In this document: piece after piece, positions 1 through 11,718 of the stretch | Numbering within the stretch: position 1 is the first letter of the stretch | How the letters are laid out: the number at the start of each line of letters is the position of its first letter | Assembly (NCBI GenBank): GCA_018136815.1 | Contig: CM030941.1 | Span: forward strand, 3,771,608-3,835,607 | Source of the DNA: Isochrysis galbana | Lineage: Eukaryota; Haptophyta; Isochrysidales; Isochrysidaceae | Direction: 5' to 3' | Length of the DNA: 64,000 bases | Notes under the pieces: generated by a model | Seen by the model: the letters and a program-made list of their open reading frames with translations, nothing else | Databases searched by the model: none | What the model was told of the DNA's origin: nothing | Position numbers and translations under genes: made by a program

Positions 1-807
<807 letters not shown>

Positions 808-810
808 TGG

Positions 811-989
811 CGCGAGTTGTCTTCTCCCTCCCTTCTTCCAGTCCCTCCACCTATCCTTCTCTCTCCCTCTGTCGCTCTACTGTGTCTCTCTTTCAAAACC
901 TACGACTTCCTACCTTTTCCCCCCTTCCCCTTCCTCTCTCTCTCGTCTACTGCTGCTTTGCCTGTTTCTCCTCGTTGCCTCCCTCCCTG

Positions 990-1069
<80 letters not shown>

Positions 1070-1430
1070 ACTCACTCACTCTCTTCGAGGCTTGCTGGCG
1101 CACGCTGCTGGCCTGCTCCTCTCGCCGCCAGCCTCTCCCGCGCCCCGCCTCGCTGCTCGGGTGCGGAACGCAAGCGCTCTCGCGCTCTCTCCCTCTTCTC
1201 CTCTTCCTCTTCTCGAGGACTGTGCCTCCCTCCCCTCTCCTCCCACAGTCGGTCGCCTCTCTCCCTCTTCCCCCAATCGCTCCTGTTCTCTCTCGCGCGC
1301 CGCTCCCGTTCTCTCTCTCCTTTCTTCATCACCTCTCTCTCTCTTGCTCATCACGCTCCTCCTTTTTTCTAATCTTCTCCTCGTCTCTCTTTTCTTATTT
1401 CTCTCCCAGGAGTACTACTATCTACTCTAG
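811..1430. repeat. Long polypyrimidine tract with (CT)n microsatellite
   Basis: The plus strand is almost pure C/T over about 600 bases, with an uninterrupted CT microsatellite at about 991-1067. It lies immediately upstream of the minus-strand threonine dehydrogenase start, so on the coding strand it is a GA tract. Long open frames cross it in several phases only because the composition avoids stops; none looks like a protein. It may include that gene's promoter. Confidence 0.9.
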
Positions 1431-1573
1431 TATTCACACTCAGTTACTCCTCTGCTCTTCTATTCGCTATCCAGGTGGACTAAATGCCTCTAAAATAATG
1501 CTCGGTTTAAAAGTAACCGCCGTTCACCCCCGCACGGCTCTGGACTCCTCGGCTTTCGCTCTTCCGCTGAGAG

Positions 1574-1773
1574 GGTGCAACTCCTAGATGGGAAATACGG
1601 TGCTGGGGCCTGCAAATACAGCCAAATACATATGTATTTGGCCTCCGGCCAAATACATTTCAAATACATTCGAGGCCTACAACCCAGGACGCGCTTCAAA
1701 TACAGCCAAATACATATGTATTTGGCCTCTGTCCAAATACGGTTAATACGTATTTCCCATCTAGGGTGCAACT
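1574..1773. mobile_element. Small foldback/MITE-like element with 9-bp target duplication
   Basis: Terminal inverted repeats CTAGATGGGAAATACG (1584-1599) and its exact complement (1749-1764) bound an element of about 181 bases. The flanks carry the same nine bases, GGTGCAACT (1574-1582 and 1765-1773), with one extra C at 1583 on the left. Inside is a 33-base direct repeat (1613-1645 and 1697-1729), itself containing the palindrome CCAAATACATATGTATTTGG. There is no coding capacity. A 9-bp duplication is typical of Mutator-like elements, so a MULE-derived MITE is the favoured reading; assignment to a superfamily is inference. Confidence 0.8.
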
Positions 1774-2865
1774 TGAGGTTCCCTTTTTTTTTACATAACC
1801 AAACCTGAGGTTGCAGCCTCTTGACGTCAGCGCCGTCGCGCCAGCGCCGGCGCGCCGGCTCCCGCTAGCGGACGAGCCCTCTCCTACGGAGAGCTAGCCA
1901 CGCACGGCTACACCGCCGGCGCGCCACACGCGCCGGCTCCGCCCCCGGCTGCGTCATGCCGAAGGGAGCCGCGGCGGCTCGAGGAGCTGCCCGCAGCCCG
2001 CAGGACGGCTCCTTTGCCCACTCCACATGGTGGGCTGTCTCCATCAACCATCAACTGTGGAGGAGCTCGGTGGCAAGCCCGAGGGGGAGAACGAGGAGCT
2101 GGGGACGAGCGATCAAGCGATCCCCCTCCTGACTCCGGGACGTCCAGCTCCACTTCTTCTGGGGCGGAGGAAGAGTTGGAGCGACCCACCCCACCTGCTA
2201 TCTCTAAGGCTCGCCGAGGAGTGGCTGGATGCAGTCCTTGACAGGTTGGGGGAGCGGCACAGGGCTAAGGCTAAGGCCGCCTCACAGGATCTTCACGAGA
2301 GGCGGGACGAGGAGAAGGAGAGACTTACTGCCCCTCCGGGCCAACGCTCGGGGGCGAGGCGAACGCCTGTCCGGCGACAGGAGGGGGATGAGGAGGGAGA
2401 GGCTCAAGGCGCCTACGGGAACCACGGTGGCAGGTATCTCGAGGCGCAGTCTGCAGTCTTTTATTTCTCGAGGACAACTCGCGGCGAGAGCTGTAAGGGC
2501 CGTTTCTTTTCATGACGAGAGGTTCCTCTCCCCCCCCCCCCCCGGTGCTTTTTCCCGGAGAGTCGCCCGACGTAGGTCGGTCCGCCTCAATGGGTTTTCC
2601 CTCATTGTAGCTTGTGTGGGGAGTTATAATTATAATGATGGGAGCCGGGGGTTTGCGAGGGGGGAGATTCGGAGGGGTGCATGTGCGTATGTGTCTAGTG
2701 ACAGCACACGTCAAGGCGTACGGGCAGGTGCGCTGAGGGGTGTCGTGATAGTACCGGGCTAGTGGCAGTAGTGGTACTAACGCTCAGATGTTTTATTATT
2801 ATTATTCATGCCAATGAGCAGTGAGGGCAACGGGGCTGATGCAGCGTCGCCCTCACCACCCTACC

Positions 2866-2965
2866 CGTATCTAGGACCGTATCCAGCCGTATCTGGGGGT
2901 TGACCCAGATACAGCCGTATTTTCCGTATCTAGAGGGTCGGTGGGCCGTGTCTCCCATCTAGGAT
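2866..2965. repeat. Foldback sequence related to the 1.6-kb element
   Basis: The segment contains the hairpin CGTATCTGGG / CCCAGATACG-like arms around 2891-2922, repeated CCGTATC words, and ends in CCCATCTAGGA, the same terminal words as the element at 1584-1764. No clean target duplication was found, so it is called only as a related repeat. Confidence 0.5.
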
Positions 2966-3387
2966 GCTAGTGTTGTGGAAGTTGGAGTGGTCGAGCGGCG
3001 AGTGGTCTCTCGGCGGGGGTACCACGTTGGAAATTGTAGTCTTGTAAGAGGTCTTGTTGGCTAGCATCCCTAGACACATACACCGGACGAGCCCTGTGCC
3101 AACCGCGCACACCCCCATCGCGGGGAAGGGGCTCCGTTGCCGATGAGGCACGGTCCCTCAGCACTAGGATTAAACTAGGGCACCAACAAGAAAACTCTGA
3201 CAGTTTCCCTTAGATAGACAAGAAAGAGTGGAGGCGTGAATCGTCTCTCTGCCGGAGCGTGAGAGAGCGCAGCCCGACGGTCGGGCCGACCAGTCCGCAG
3301 CGGCAGCCACGCCACGCCACGCAGTGAGTGGGTGGGCCCGCCGCTCCTGTCGTTCGTTCTTCGATCGGTGCAGTGCCAAGAGCACGC

Positions 3388-3480
3388 CGGCAACCCCCCC
3401 CCCCCCCCTCCAACACACACACACACACACTCACGCACGCACGCACGCCCCCCCCCCCCCCCCCCCGACACACACACCAC
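3388..3480. repeat. Poly-C runs and (CA)n microsatellite
   Basis: Two long C homopolymers flank a CA/CACG microsatellite about 100 bases upstream of the methyltransferase start codon. Homopolymer lengths here are likely unreliable. Confidence 0.9.
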
Positions 3481-3575
3481 GAGGAGAGAGTGCAGAGGGC
3501 TGCCTTCCCCTCCCTTGACCACTGTGTTGTGCTTCACTGCGCCGCCTGGGCCGCATCTGTGCCTAGCACGAGAGG

Positions 3576-4664
3576 ATGATCCACGCGCTAGTGCTGCCGT
3601 GGTCGCACAGGGCGGAGCGGCGGAAGGTGGAGGAGATTGCCGGGTTGGCAGGGCCCCAGCCCACACCATCGGTTGCTAAAGGTGTGAAACACCACATTGC
3701 CATCAGCTGCGGCTCACTGCAGATCGAGGCCAAGCTGCACTCCGGCGAGGGCATCCATAGCCTGGGTGCATCTTCGGAAGAGTCTCTGCCGCTGGACACT
3801 GGGGCTTTCCTCTATGTGCCATCGTCTTTCACGCTGCTAGCCTTCTTACTCCCACGTCGGACGGTGCTGCTTCGAGGCGCTCGGGTCTGCGAACTGGGTG
3901 CAGGCCTCGGGATGGTGTCTTCCATTCTTCAGCAGCTACCTCGCGAAGATGCACCGTCGGAAATTCTGGCTACTGATGGCTCTCTCACCACCGTGCGTAT
4001 GCTGCAAAAAAATTTGGAGTCAAATAAAGCCCACTTGCTGCCGGCAGATCCACCACTTTGGGAAGGCAGTGAACTTCGCGCCCGCGCCTCAGCCCTCTTA
4101 TGGGGTGAATGGCCGAATGAGTTGAGCGGCCATTTTGATCTCGTGATCGCCGCGGACGTGATTTTTCATGCCGCCCCACCGCAGTCCACCAGCAGGCTTG
4201 GGCTGACCGATGAGACAAAGAAGATGATATTAGATTTGTTCGTTACTGCAGCTGCTCTATTGGCACGACCATCAGCGGACGTCAAGAATGGCACCTCCAC
4301 GACCTCTTCTCAACCCGCATGCTTTGTGGTAGCTGTTGAGCCACGCGATAAGCTGGTTCCAATGCAGCCACTCCACACAGCGATGATGAAGGCTGCCTAC
4401 GAGATGCGGATGCATTGCGTGGAAAGAACGGAGCGTGCACTCGACGGCAGAACTTGGCCAGACTGGCATACAAATCTATATGTGTGGCGACTTATGGATG
4501 ACCACACGGCACGACATCCTACCTTGGAGCGCATGAATATGCAATACACGATGTCAAATGCAGAGGGTACTCGTATCCCATTGGATTTGGGCATTCTCGG
4601 AGTTGACGACCGAGATCACCACAAGAACGAATTGACACACCCGATGGCAGGTGTTCCGAGATGA
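3576..4664 (+). CDS. METTL21-like (methyltransferase family 16) lysine methyltransferase
   Basis: Single-exon protein of 362 residues in the seven-beta-strand methyltransferase family that includes METTL21/METTL22-type protein-lysine methyltransferases, which use S-adenosylmethionine. Visible motifs are the SAM-binding glycine loop CELGAGLG (residues 105-112), the acidic ATDGS end of strand 2 (132-136), LLWGEW (174-179) and the post-I/motif II block FDLVIAADVIF (187-197). In this family the equivalent of DVIF is the substrate-side D-x-x-[YF]. The upstream half also carries the family-typical GAFLY/VPSSFTLLAFL segment (77-91). The substrate cannot be deduced. The start is the first Met of the frame, just after a C-rich simple-repeat region; a start further upstream is excluded because that DNA is microsatellite. 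Confidence 0.85.
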   Translation: MIHALVLPWSHRAERRKVEEIAGLAGPQPTPSVAKGVKHHIAISCGSLQIEAKLHSGEGIHSLGASSEESLPLDTGAFLYVPSSFTLLAFLLPRRTVLLRGARVCELGAGLGMVSSILQQLPREDAPSEILATDGSLTTVRMLQKNLESNKAHLLPADPPLWEGSELRARASALLWGEWPNELSGHFDLVIAADVIFHAAPPQSTSRLGLTDETKKMILDLFVTAAALLARPSADVKNGTSTTSSQPACFVVAVEPRDKLVPMQPLHTAMMKAAYEMRMHCVERTERALDGRTWPDWHTNLYVWRLMDDHTARHPTLERMNMQYTMSNAEGTRIPLDLGILGVDDRDHHKNELTHPMAGVPR

Positions 4665-6672
4665 CTTCTCTAGATCAATAGAAACATCAAATCAGCCAAA
4701 GAGATGCGTGACTCAATCTTGCACGCGCACGCACGGTGACCGGGGACGGAAGGAGCGGGGGGAACGAGGAGTGATAAGAGGAGACCCCATAGCTTGTCGG
4801 TCACCGCGTTGGGACACCGCCTATTGTGGGCAAGGAGGTGTGGGAGTAGCTGGCTGTGTGAGCGCCATGGAATGAGAAAGAAGATAAAATAAACAAAATA
4901 ATCAACGTATTATATCCTAGCCAACACCACTAGCTAATTGGACACAACGTTTCAGTCCCGGATTCGGGTTCCCGCCCTGCCTGACGCCTGACGAGCCAGG
5001 TGTCCGAGTGATATCGGGGGGGGGGGCACTGCCCACTGCCCCCTCCCCTCAATATTTGTCCCCCCTCCAGTGCGGCTGCGCACCCCAGCACGCCCTCTCC
5101 TCGAGTCCACGCTTGGGGGGAACCCCTTTCGGCTAAAATAACGAGGGGCGCGGGGGGGGACTCGTGAAACTAGGGGCCCAGAGCGCTAATCGCTCTCGCC
5201 GTAGCGAGTATGGCCGCGGCGAGCCGCGGCCTTTCCATCCTGGCTTTGGCGGCCCACCCACACCTTCTTTCTTCTTTTACCAAACAGGGCAAGAAGACAC
5301 GTTATCACAGTGATAAAAAAAGGGGTTCCGCCAGCCACCGCTCCCCGCTCGCCCGCCTTTCGGCTCCCTCGAGCTCCGAAATCGTTCTCTTCGGCTCCGC
5401 TGTCGCTCCTACCAAAAAGAAAAGGCCGGAATCGACGGCGGAATTCGGTAAATGGCCCGCCAGTATTACTAGGCGAGCGATGCCCAGCACTTGCACTTCC
5501 GGTAAGTAGATAGGTTTGTTTGGAAACTCTTCATAAAAGGGCTTGAGATATATAAGTTCGTCGTTTTTTTTTCGCGTCGGGTGAGCCCCCCCGTTGCCAC
5601 GAATTCCCCTCCCGCATACGTGTTCCCGTCGCCTCGCTCCGTCGCGGCTCAATCTCAAGCGTTGCTTACCTAGGCAAGTAAGTAAAAGGTTGTTAGCAAG
5701 GTGCTGCCCCTTCACCGTGTAGTCGGCCACCGAAGATGAGATGACACCTCCAATACACATCCGATATAACAACAGCGGACCAACTCTACACTGCCAAACA
5801 ACCCGAGTACCGATATTAAAGAATCAAGCCACCTAGCGGCACAAGCACAAGAGGAAGGTGAGAACCTCGCCGTTAGGGGCAAGTGCACCCCGCTCGACCC
5901 CATCGCCCCCACAGCCTGAGACCCCTAAGTAGAGCACGAGGGGAGATGCCGTAAGGCGGGATGAGAGGGAAAGAAGGCGGGTATGGACGTGGCTACAGAT
6001 GGGAGTTTCAAGGCCGCACGTGAGGTGAGGCGACGAGAATTTTAAAAAGTAAAAGGTTTTTGCTTAAGGCTAAGTGTTTCCAAGTCTCCGCAAGTCGGTT
6101 GAGAGTCTAGTCCCCCATTTCGAAGGTCCGCTGTAAACTTCTCCCATGTAAACTAAGTACAGACTTAGTTCCTTATACTAGGTTATGAGATGATAGTTGG
6201 TAGCCGTTGCATATTTGCAGGATGTGTCTATAGCTAGCCTAGCCACAGCTAGCCAATCTCTTGTCGCGTCAATACATCATCAGCAAATCAAAACGGAACG
6301 ACACATCCATGCGCTATGGAATCTCAACTTTCGGAATTCCTTCCCTATCGACTTGGCCTCGAGCCTCGCAGGTATGGCGTCAAACCCATCACCATTCTTG
6401 TCCGCTATCGGAGGCCATCAACTACCTGCAGTAGTAGCACACCTTTTTTGTTACACGCGTTTGCCTTCATTTGCCCTTCATCTGGGCCTGCTTGCTGCTG
6501 CGGCGTGGATTGCATGCAATTGTAGCATCTGTAGAAATGAGAATAAGTTTCAGGTCTTCAAATGTGGACAATGTCTCAAGTGGCGCGGCGGCAAAAATTT
6601 TCCATGAACAAATAGTGCCGTGGGAAGGCCACCCGTTAGCTGCTTGTACTGTCGGCTTGCAGCTCCTCGGGA
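4665..6672. other. Intergenic region, no convincing gene
   Basis: Two kilobases lie between the methyltransferase stop and the GTPase stop. The part after about 5500 is noticeably richer in A/T than the neighbouring genes. The longest open frame (5305-5772, minus) has no recognisable motif, no splice partners and mixed composition, so it is not called. A GC-palindrome cluster lies near 5190-5235. Confidence 0.55.
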
Positions 6673-8500
6673 TCACGCACTCATCGTCTCAATGAAAGGA
6701 GCGATGGTGCGCGCGAGCTCGCGTCGCTTCTTCTTCATCTCTGCCTGATTCCGCTTACGAATGGACCGATTCACCTGCAGCGATGCCAAACAATACATCT
6801 GAAGCGTGAAGCATGAAGCAACACAAGGCGGAATGGCGATGAGGCGCCGTCTAGGCGCCCGCCCGTAGGCTCATACCCCGCGGGTGGCCTTGCGATGGTG
6901 CTTGCAAAAGCTGTGGGCATAGCACACCTGCGGATTGTATTGAGCATCGTCGTCAATGGCAACCAGTTTTCTGCGCACTCCGGCTTGTCGCTCCTTCTTT
7001 TTTGCCCCCCGCTGCCCGTGTGCCCGCTCAGCGAGAGACTGGAGATTCCCAAATATGGAAGAACCGGCGCCACCTCCACTTGGAGCGGATCTGCCGTCCT
7101 TTCCGATGGCTGGCACGACGAGCCCATCGGCTTCCATCGACTTACTTGTCGATGGAACGGGAGCGGAGCGTGCATTGTTAGCTTCATCGTCTCCACCCAT
7201 TGCTACGTCCTCGCAATCCTCCCCCTCCCCCTCCGCCTCTCCTTCCGTTCGAATTCTTGGAGGCGCCGTGTTCCAATCAAATTCGTCGGCAAGATGGCTG
7301 ACGAACGTTACCTGAAAATACCAGAAGGGGTCCCGGTGCTGGCTCCTCGTGCATCTGTGACTGGCGGTGCTGCATCAAGGATCTTCGTCCACAGCCAGTA
7401 TCGGCACTGGCCGTGGTTGTGCAAAGCACCACACTTGCCCCCGGCGTTCTCCGCCAAGCACGTTCTCGCTGATCCCATCCCCGCGCGCACCTTGGCTGCC
7501 TGCTTAGGCGGCTTAGAATGGTATGCGATCAAGCCAGCGTTCCAGTCTTGAAGCACCGCCCTTGCCGCACCATCCGCATCTGCTGCGCCTCCCTTTCCGA
7601 GCTTGCCGCGCTTCAAGGCAACGAGAGTCAAGAATTCAGAAACATCAGCAAACCGAGCAATACCAAAATGTCCCTGCAGCTGCTCGGCAGGCACGCGGCG
7701 CAGCATCGCCTCAACAGGGGCTTGAGGATCCTCCATCTTTTCCACGCGAACGCAGTTCCGAAGCATCACGTCGGCCTCTTCCTCCGCGCTGCGAGCTCGG
7801 GCGAAGACGATTCCAGGACAATCCATGAGCTTGACGCGCTTGTCAATGGTGACCACCTGCGCATTGGAGGTGGATTCGAGAAGGTGAGCGACATGATGGC
7901 TACCACTGGGTCGTAGGAGACTGGAAGCACGAGGGACGCCACAGCGGCTGCGGCACACACCACGTCTCGAACACGCTAAGGCAACAACTAATCACAAGTT
8001 GCAACAAAAGGCGATGGCCACTCACACCTGAGCACAAGTGGTGACACCAGGTGTCGCGCCGACCGTGACGGCACGCGACCGCTTGAGGGCGTTGATGAGC
8101 GACGATTTTCCCACGTTTGGATATCCCACCACCCCCACCGTGATAGCCGTCTTGATGCCGGCCGACCGCGAGTAGTTCTTGAGCAACTGCAGAAGCTGAT
8201 CCCCGCCAAACGCCTCAAATGAGCCGGCTGATGCTGCGCTCATGCTCGCGCCCTTGCCGTCCTTGCCACCGCCGGAGACCCCTCCCCGAGCCTTAAAGGG
8301 CACTGTCGGAAAGAATTGGCGCAGGTAGGTCAGCCAGCGCTGCGCATTCTCGGGAGGGATCAGGTCGATCTTGTTGAGGATGAGCACGATGCGCTTCGAA
8401 GTGAGCCTGGTAATAACCGCGTCCTCGAGTGGCGTGCACCGGCAGCCGAGAGGATCGCGAGCGTCGAGCACTTCGAGCAGCACGTCCGACTCGCGTAGTA
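6673..8500 (-). CDS. Nucleostemin/GNL3L-family circularly permuted GTPase (5' end in N gap)
   Basis: Nucleolar GTPase family acting in ribosome large-subunit biogenesis. Exons on the minus strand are from the gap to 8028, 7856-7491, 7311-6928 and 6774-6673; introns are 171, 179 and 153 bases. The GTPase motifs occur in permuted order G4-G5-G1-G2-G3: [19 protein letters not shown], then [17 protein letters not shown] and DCPGIVF. Downstream are the family's DFL-type segment ([13 protein letters not shown]) and [13 protein letters not shown]. The last exon ends in a basic KKKRREL tail. All three introns are phase 0, with AG before the donor and GT starting the next exon. The N-terminal basic nucleolar-targeting region is missing because of the assembly gap. 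GNL3 versus GNL3L cannot be separated here. Confidence 0.92.
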
Positions 8501-8600
8501 NNNNNNNNNNNNNNNNNNNNNNNNNNNNNNNNNNNNNNNNNNNNNNNNNNNNNNNNNNNNNNNNNNNNNNNNNNNNNNNNNNNNNNNNNNNNNNNNNNNN
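8501..8600. other. Assembly gap (100 N)
   Basis: Placeholder run of 100 N that truncates the 5' end of the GTPase gene. The true gap size is unknown. Confidence 0.99.
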
Positions 8601-9017
8601 CGATTTAAGAATGATCAGAATTCAAAATGATGTTGAGAAGGGGGGGGGGGGGTTATTTCCAGATTTCGAGCGGAAAGTCGTTGGTTATGACGTTGTGGCC
8701 GTTGTTGTCCGACTAAATGTATCTGTCATTGGTGCGCTAATGATGTGCACCAAGTTTAGCTAATCATAGGAGCACATACGTATACTTATTGCGATTGCGA
8801 CCCACAATAGAATGCTTGATGAAACGCGATGATAGTGGAAGAATGCTCTCCTCTCTCTCTTCCCTTCTTCTCCCTGGCATCGCGTACGCGAGCGAGCTCT
8901 CCCCTCCTTTTCTTCATACTAGTCCGTCGCACACTTCTCTCTTTCCTCCACACCCCCTCCGTCTCCCTCGTCTCTCTCTCCGCCTCTCTCCTCTTCCTCG
9001 CCGCCATCCTCCGCTGC
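8601..9017. other. Intergenic, pyrimidine-rich upstream of SGNH-like gene
   Basis: After the gap there is a G homopolymer (8641-8652), about 150 bases of unremarkable sequence and a C/T-rich tract (about 8850-9010) immediately before the start codon at 9018. The frame stays open upstream to an earlier Met at 8829, but that extension only translates the C/T tract. Confidence 0.6.
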
Positions 9018-10418
9018 ATGGCCCCGAGGCTCCTGCTGGCGCTGCTCGCAGCGCTCGGCCTCCTCTGTGGCCTGCTCCTTCTTTCTCACCCTCACCACCC
9101 TCGGCCCAAGCAGCCTCACTCAGCAGAGAGGCCCTCAGAACCCACGTGGGGACCGCCAACCTTCCTTGCGCTAGGAGATGCCTCCATCTCAGGCGCTCCC
9201 TCATGCACTACCACGGCGTACGCCTTGCAGCTACACAGCAAGGTGGCGCGGCTTCAAAACTTGACGCTCGAGTGGGGCATGGTCAAGGCACCTCTCCTCG
9301 AAATGGCCGCTGGATGCGCCAGAAGCGTCATCGCCGGCGCCAAGCTGCTCACGATCGACTTCCTCATCGGCCTCGGAGTCGAGCTTGACGATGAGTCGGA
9401 GTTGCACGCGTATGAGCGGATCCTTGCGGTTGCACGCGAGCGCCGTGTCCGCACGGTTGTCATCCTCCGGCTGCCTGGCACCGACGTCCGGCCCAATCAC
9501 GAGTGCGTGCTGACGGCCAAGACGTGCTTCCAGCAGAGCCGGCAGCATGCGCTGCATAGATCGCTCATCGAGCTGGTGGAGCGTTATGGCGCCCGGCACA
9601 TAACGCTCGACGCTGAGCGGGACCGCAGCTTCTTCGGATCAGACGGCAAACGCCTCAGCGAACTTGGGCACAACCTCGTCTACTTCACGATTGAGAGCTG
9701 GCTCGACAGCTGGGAGGAGCCGTCAAAACCGCCTGTGCGCAACTCGCACCCCGAATTCGGGATGCAATGTCACCTCGGTGACGACTTGCGCTCCATCGTG
9801 AGGAGAAGCGATGGCTTCAGCGAGATCGATCTTTCGCGGCCATCTACAGGCTCGCAGGCCGCGCCACGGGTGGGGTTCGAGGCGACGAAGCCTGGCGCCG
9901 AGCTGTCCATGTGCGTCAGCCTGCCTCGCGAGACTGCGCGGCGTGTTGCTGCCCATCGAATCAAGCGAGAAGGGGAGGCTAGCCCACCTGCGATGGACTA
10001 CATGCTGGCCCTCGGAGTGCAAGCCGCGCGCGCGGCGTCCACGCCGCCCAAGTATGGCAAGTTTCACCTGGGGTGCCACGGCGCATGCGAGTGCACATGC
10101 TCGCACTCGGAGCACCAGACGCCGGTGAACTGTACGTGGGAGAGTAGAGCGTCTGACATGAGGGGGAGCGAGGGCATCGCTTACTTTCGTGTGATGGTGA
10201 AGGACCTGCTCAGCGAACAGACCCCTGTGCCCCCAGTCCTAGCCGATGCCTCGCAGCCCTGCTTGCCCAAGCAGTGCAGGGTCTCCGTGAGGCACGCGGG
10301 CACCGACCTTGCCGAGGGTCCCGTCGTTGTCAGAGCGCTTTTGGCGGGCATCTATGACTGGCGGATGGGCTGGATAAACACGTACATTATTAGGGGCTCG
10401 AGCTTGCGCGACACCTGA
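9018..10418 (+). CDS. SGNH-hydrolase-like protein with N-terminal signal anchor
   Basis: Single exon of about 466 residues. The chosen Met is directly followed by a hydrophobic segment, RLLLALLAALGLLCGLLLL, a signal peptide or type II anchor, then a His/Pro-rich stalk. The lumenal part has FLALGDASISG, which looks like the N-terminal GDS block of SGNH/GDSL esterases, and later DGKRLSELGHNLV, resembling the C-terminal D-x-x-H block. A second half is Cys-rich (CHGACECTCSH) and ends in a basic segment. In the first block the Ser is displaced by one residue (G-D-A-S), so catalytic competence is uncertain. Haptophyte and stramenopile genomes carry many such SGNH-like glycan-modifying proteins; esterase or O-acetyl activity is inference. 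Confidence 0.6.
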   Translation: MAPRLLLALLAALGLLCGLLLLSHPHHPRPKQPHSAERPSEPTWGPPTFLALGDASISGAPSCTTTAYALQLHSKVARLQNLTLEWGMVKAPLLEMAAGCARSVIAGAKLLTIDFLIGLGVELDDESELHAYERILAVARERRVRTVVILRLPGTDVRPNHECVLTAKTCFQQSRQHALHRSLIELVERYGARHITLDAERDRSFFGSDGKRLSELGHNLVYFTIESWLDSWEEPSKPPVRNSHPEFGMQCHLGDDLRSIVRRSDGFSEIDLSRPSTGSQAAPRVGFEATKPGAELSMCVSLPRETARRVAAHRIKREGEASPPAMDYMLALGVQAARAASTPPKYGKFHLGCHGACECTCSHSEHQTPVNCTWESRASDMRGSEGIAYFRVMVKDLLSEQTPVPPVLADASQPCLPKQCRVSVRHAGTDLAEGPVVVRALLAGIYDWRMGWINTYIIRGSSLRDT

Positions 10419-11718
10419 GCTATACGAGCACTCTATGCTCTTGCGCGCCGCTGTCGGCGTCTTTTCGTCTAGCCCCCACGTGCGCTTGGAGCGTTCGTGG
10501 GCCGCCCAGCTCACATCGCCCTTGGAGGTGACAAGAGTAGGCGGAAGCGCCTTATCGCCGTGACACCGACACCATCGGCCGAAATCTTCCCTCTCGCCGC
10601 GCCAAACTGAAACTAGACCGGAAAGGATTGGCGTGTCGCCGCGCTTTCTATGCAAGAGACACGCTTCACTCGCGACCTACTATTCTCGAAGGAAAAGAGA
10701 TGCGCTCCTTCCAAATGCCTTGAATTGTGGTCTATTGTGGTCTAACCCGAGGCGGCGTGCCCGTGCGGAGACGGGAGAAAAGGCGGCTCCATTGCTCCGT
10801 CGGCAAATGCCATCATCCGAAACAAAAGATCGCTGTCTATATCCACTATCGCTTTACAGCAAGCACTCCATCAACTGTACATCAACCTATTGTTGGAACA
10901 AGGGTCGATGGGGGCGCCCTGCGCCCCTCTCTCCGGGCACTAACTACACCCGTTCTGTGGGCCCCGTCAGTCAACCTCAGCCTCTTCCTTATGGCATGAG
11001 CTGAGGCCCATCAACACCCTAACCCAAATACATCCCATATCCCCAGCATGCGGTGCGAGTGGCAGGAGCAAGAGTCGCATTCCCTTGCCCACACGGGCCA
11101 TCCCTCGCACTCACCCCCCCCCGAACTATCGATTTGACGATAGGGTCATGGAGCGCGCCCCGCTCCCCTCCTCTCTCTCTGCCAGCAACACAAGTGGCAT
11201 AAGGGAGCACAACACATGCCAAAGGCCAAAGGCGCCGCAGGCATGCCACAGGGACGCATACTGCTATAAATATTCATGTGCAAGATGATAGGACGAGGCA
11301 CGCAGGGGATCGCAAAGCGCACAAAGCTTAAACGGACAAGGTTTGTGGCAACAACCTTCAATGAACCAACAGCCGATAGGCCCGCCAAGAGCGAGCAAGC
11401 GCAACGGCAACAAACAATAAAGCGCCGTAGCAACGGTGACAAGCTACTGACACCGGCTCATAATCCACTAAAAATTCAAACAAAAGCCAAGGAGCATAGA
11501 CAAAGTAAAAGCAGCCGCAAGCACTGCGCGATGCGACGCGTCGTCGAAATGCGGAGTGCGAGCGGCCCAATGTGCCTTGCAGCACACCGATCTAGCGGGT
11601 CATCGCTTTCCCGGTCATGCCCACCGTCAGGAACCTAGCCTCCCAGTGCGACGGCAGATGCCCTGGAAGGTGCGGGCGTGCCCTCAACCAATGTCTGGCC
11701 AATGGGGCACTCCTAGAC
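10419..11718. other. Intergenic region with one copy of a hairpin-ended repeat
   Basis: No coding frame with recognisable features. At 11123-11190 is the sequence CTATCG-(6)-CGATAG followed by GGTCATGGAGCGCGCC and a C/T stretch. The same block recurs at about 32480-32535 and, inverted, at about 19325-19395, marking the end of a dispersed element family. The remaining sequence is not recognised. Confidence 0.55.

Larger units (their letters stand above)
1774..3575. other. Intergenic region, no convincing gene
   Basis: This stretch holds a GC-rich inverted-repeat patch (about 1825-1935), several overlapping open frames between 2014 and 2762 with low-complexity Arg/Glu-rich translations in different phases, a foldback at about 2868-2963 and simple repeats before the methyltransferase gene. 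The open frames resemble no family I know and shift phase as if decayed, so no CDS is called. Confidence 0.6.

Noticed and set aside
817-1587. Several long open frames across the CT tract
   Set aside because: They translate the microsatellite (Ser-Leu repeats) in all phases and match no protein.
2027-2762. Overlapping plus-strand frames possibly from a decayed gag
   Set aside because: Translations are low-complexity and change phase repeatedly; nothing identifies a retroelement.
4940-5020. tRNA-like fold around a GGATTCGGGTTCCCGCC sequence
   Set aside because: No acceptor-stem pairing or anticodon arm could be drawn.
5305-5772. 155-codon minus-strand open frame
   Set aside because: No motif, no signal peptide, no splice partner and spacer-like composition; most likely chance.
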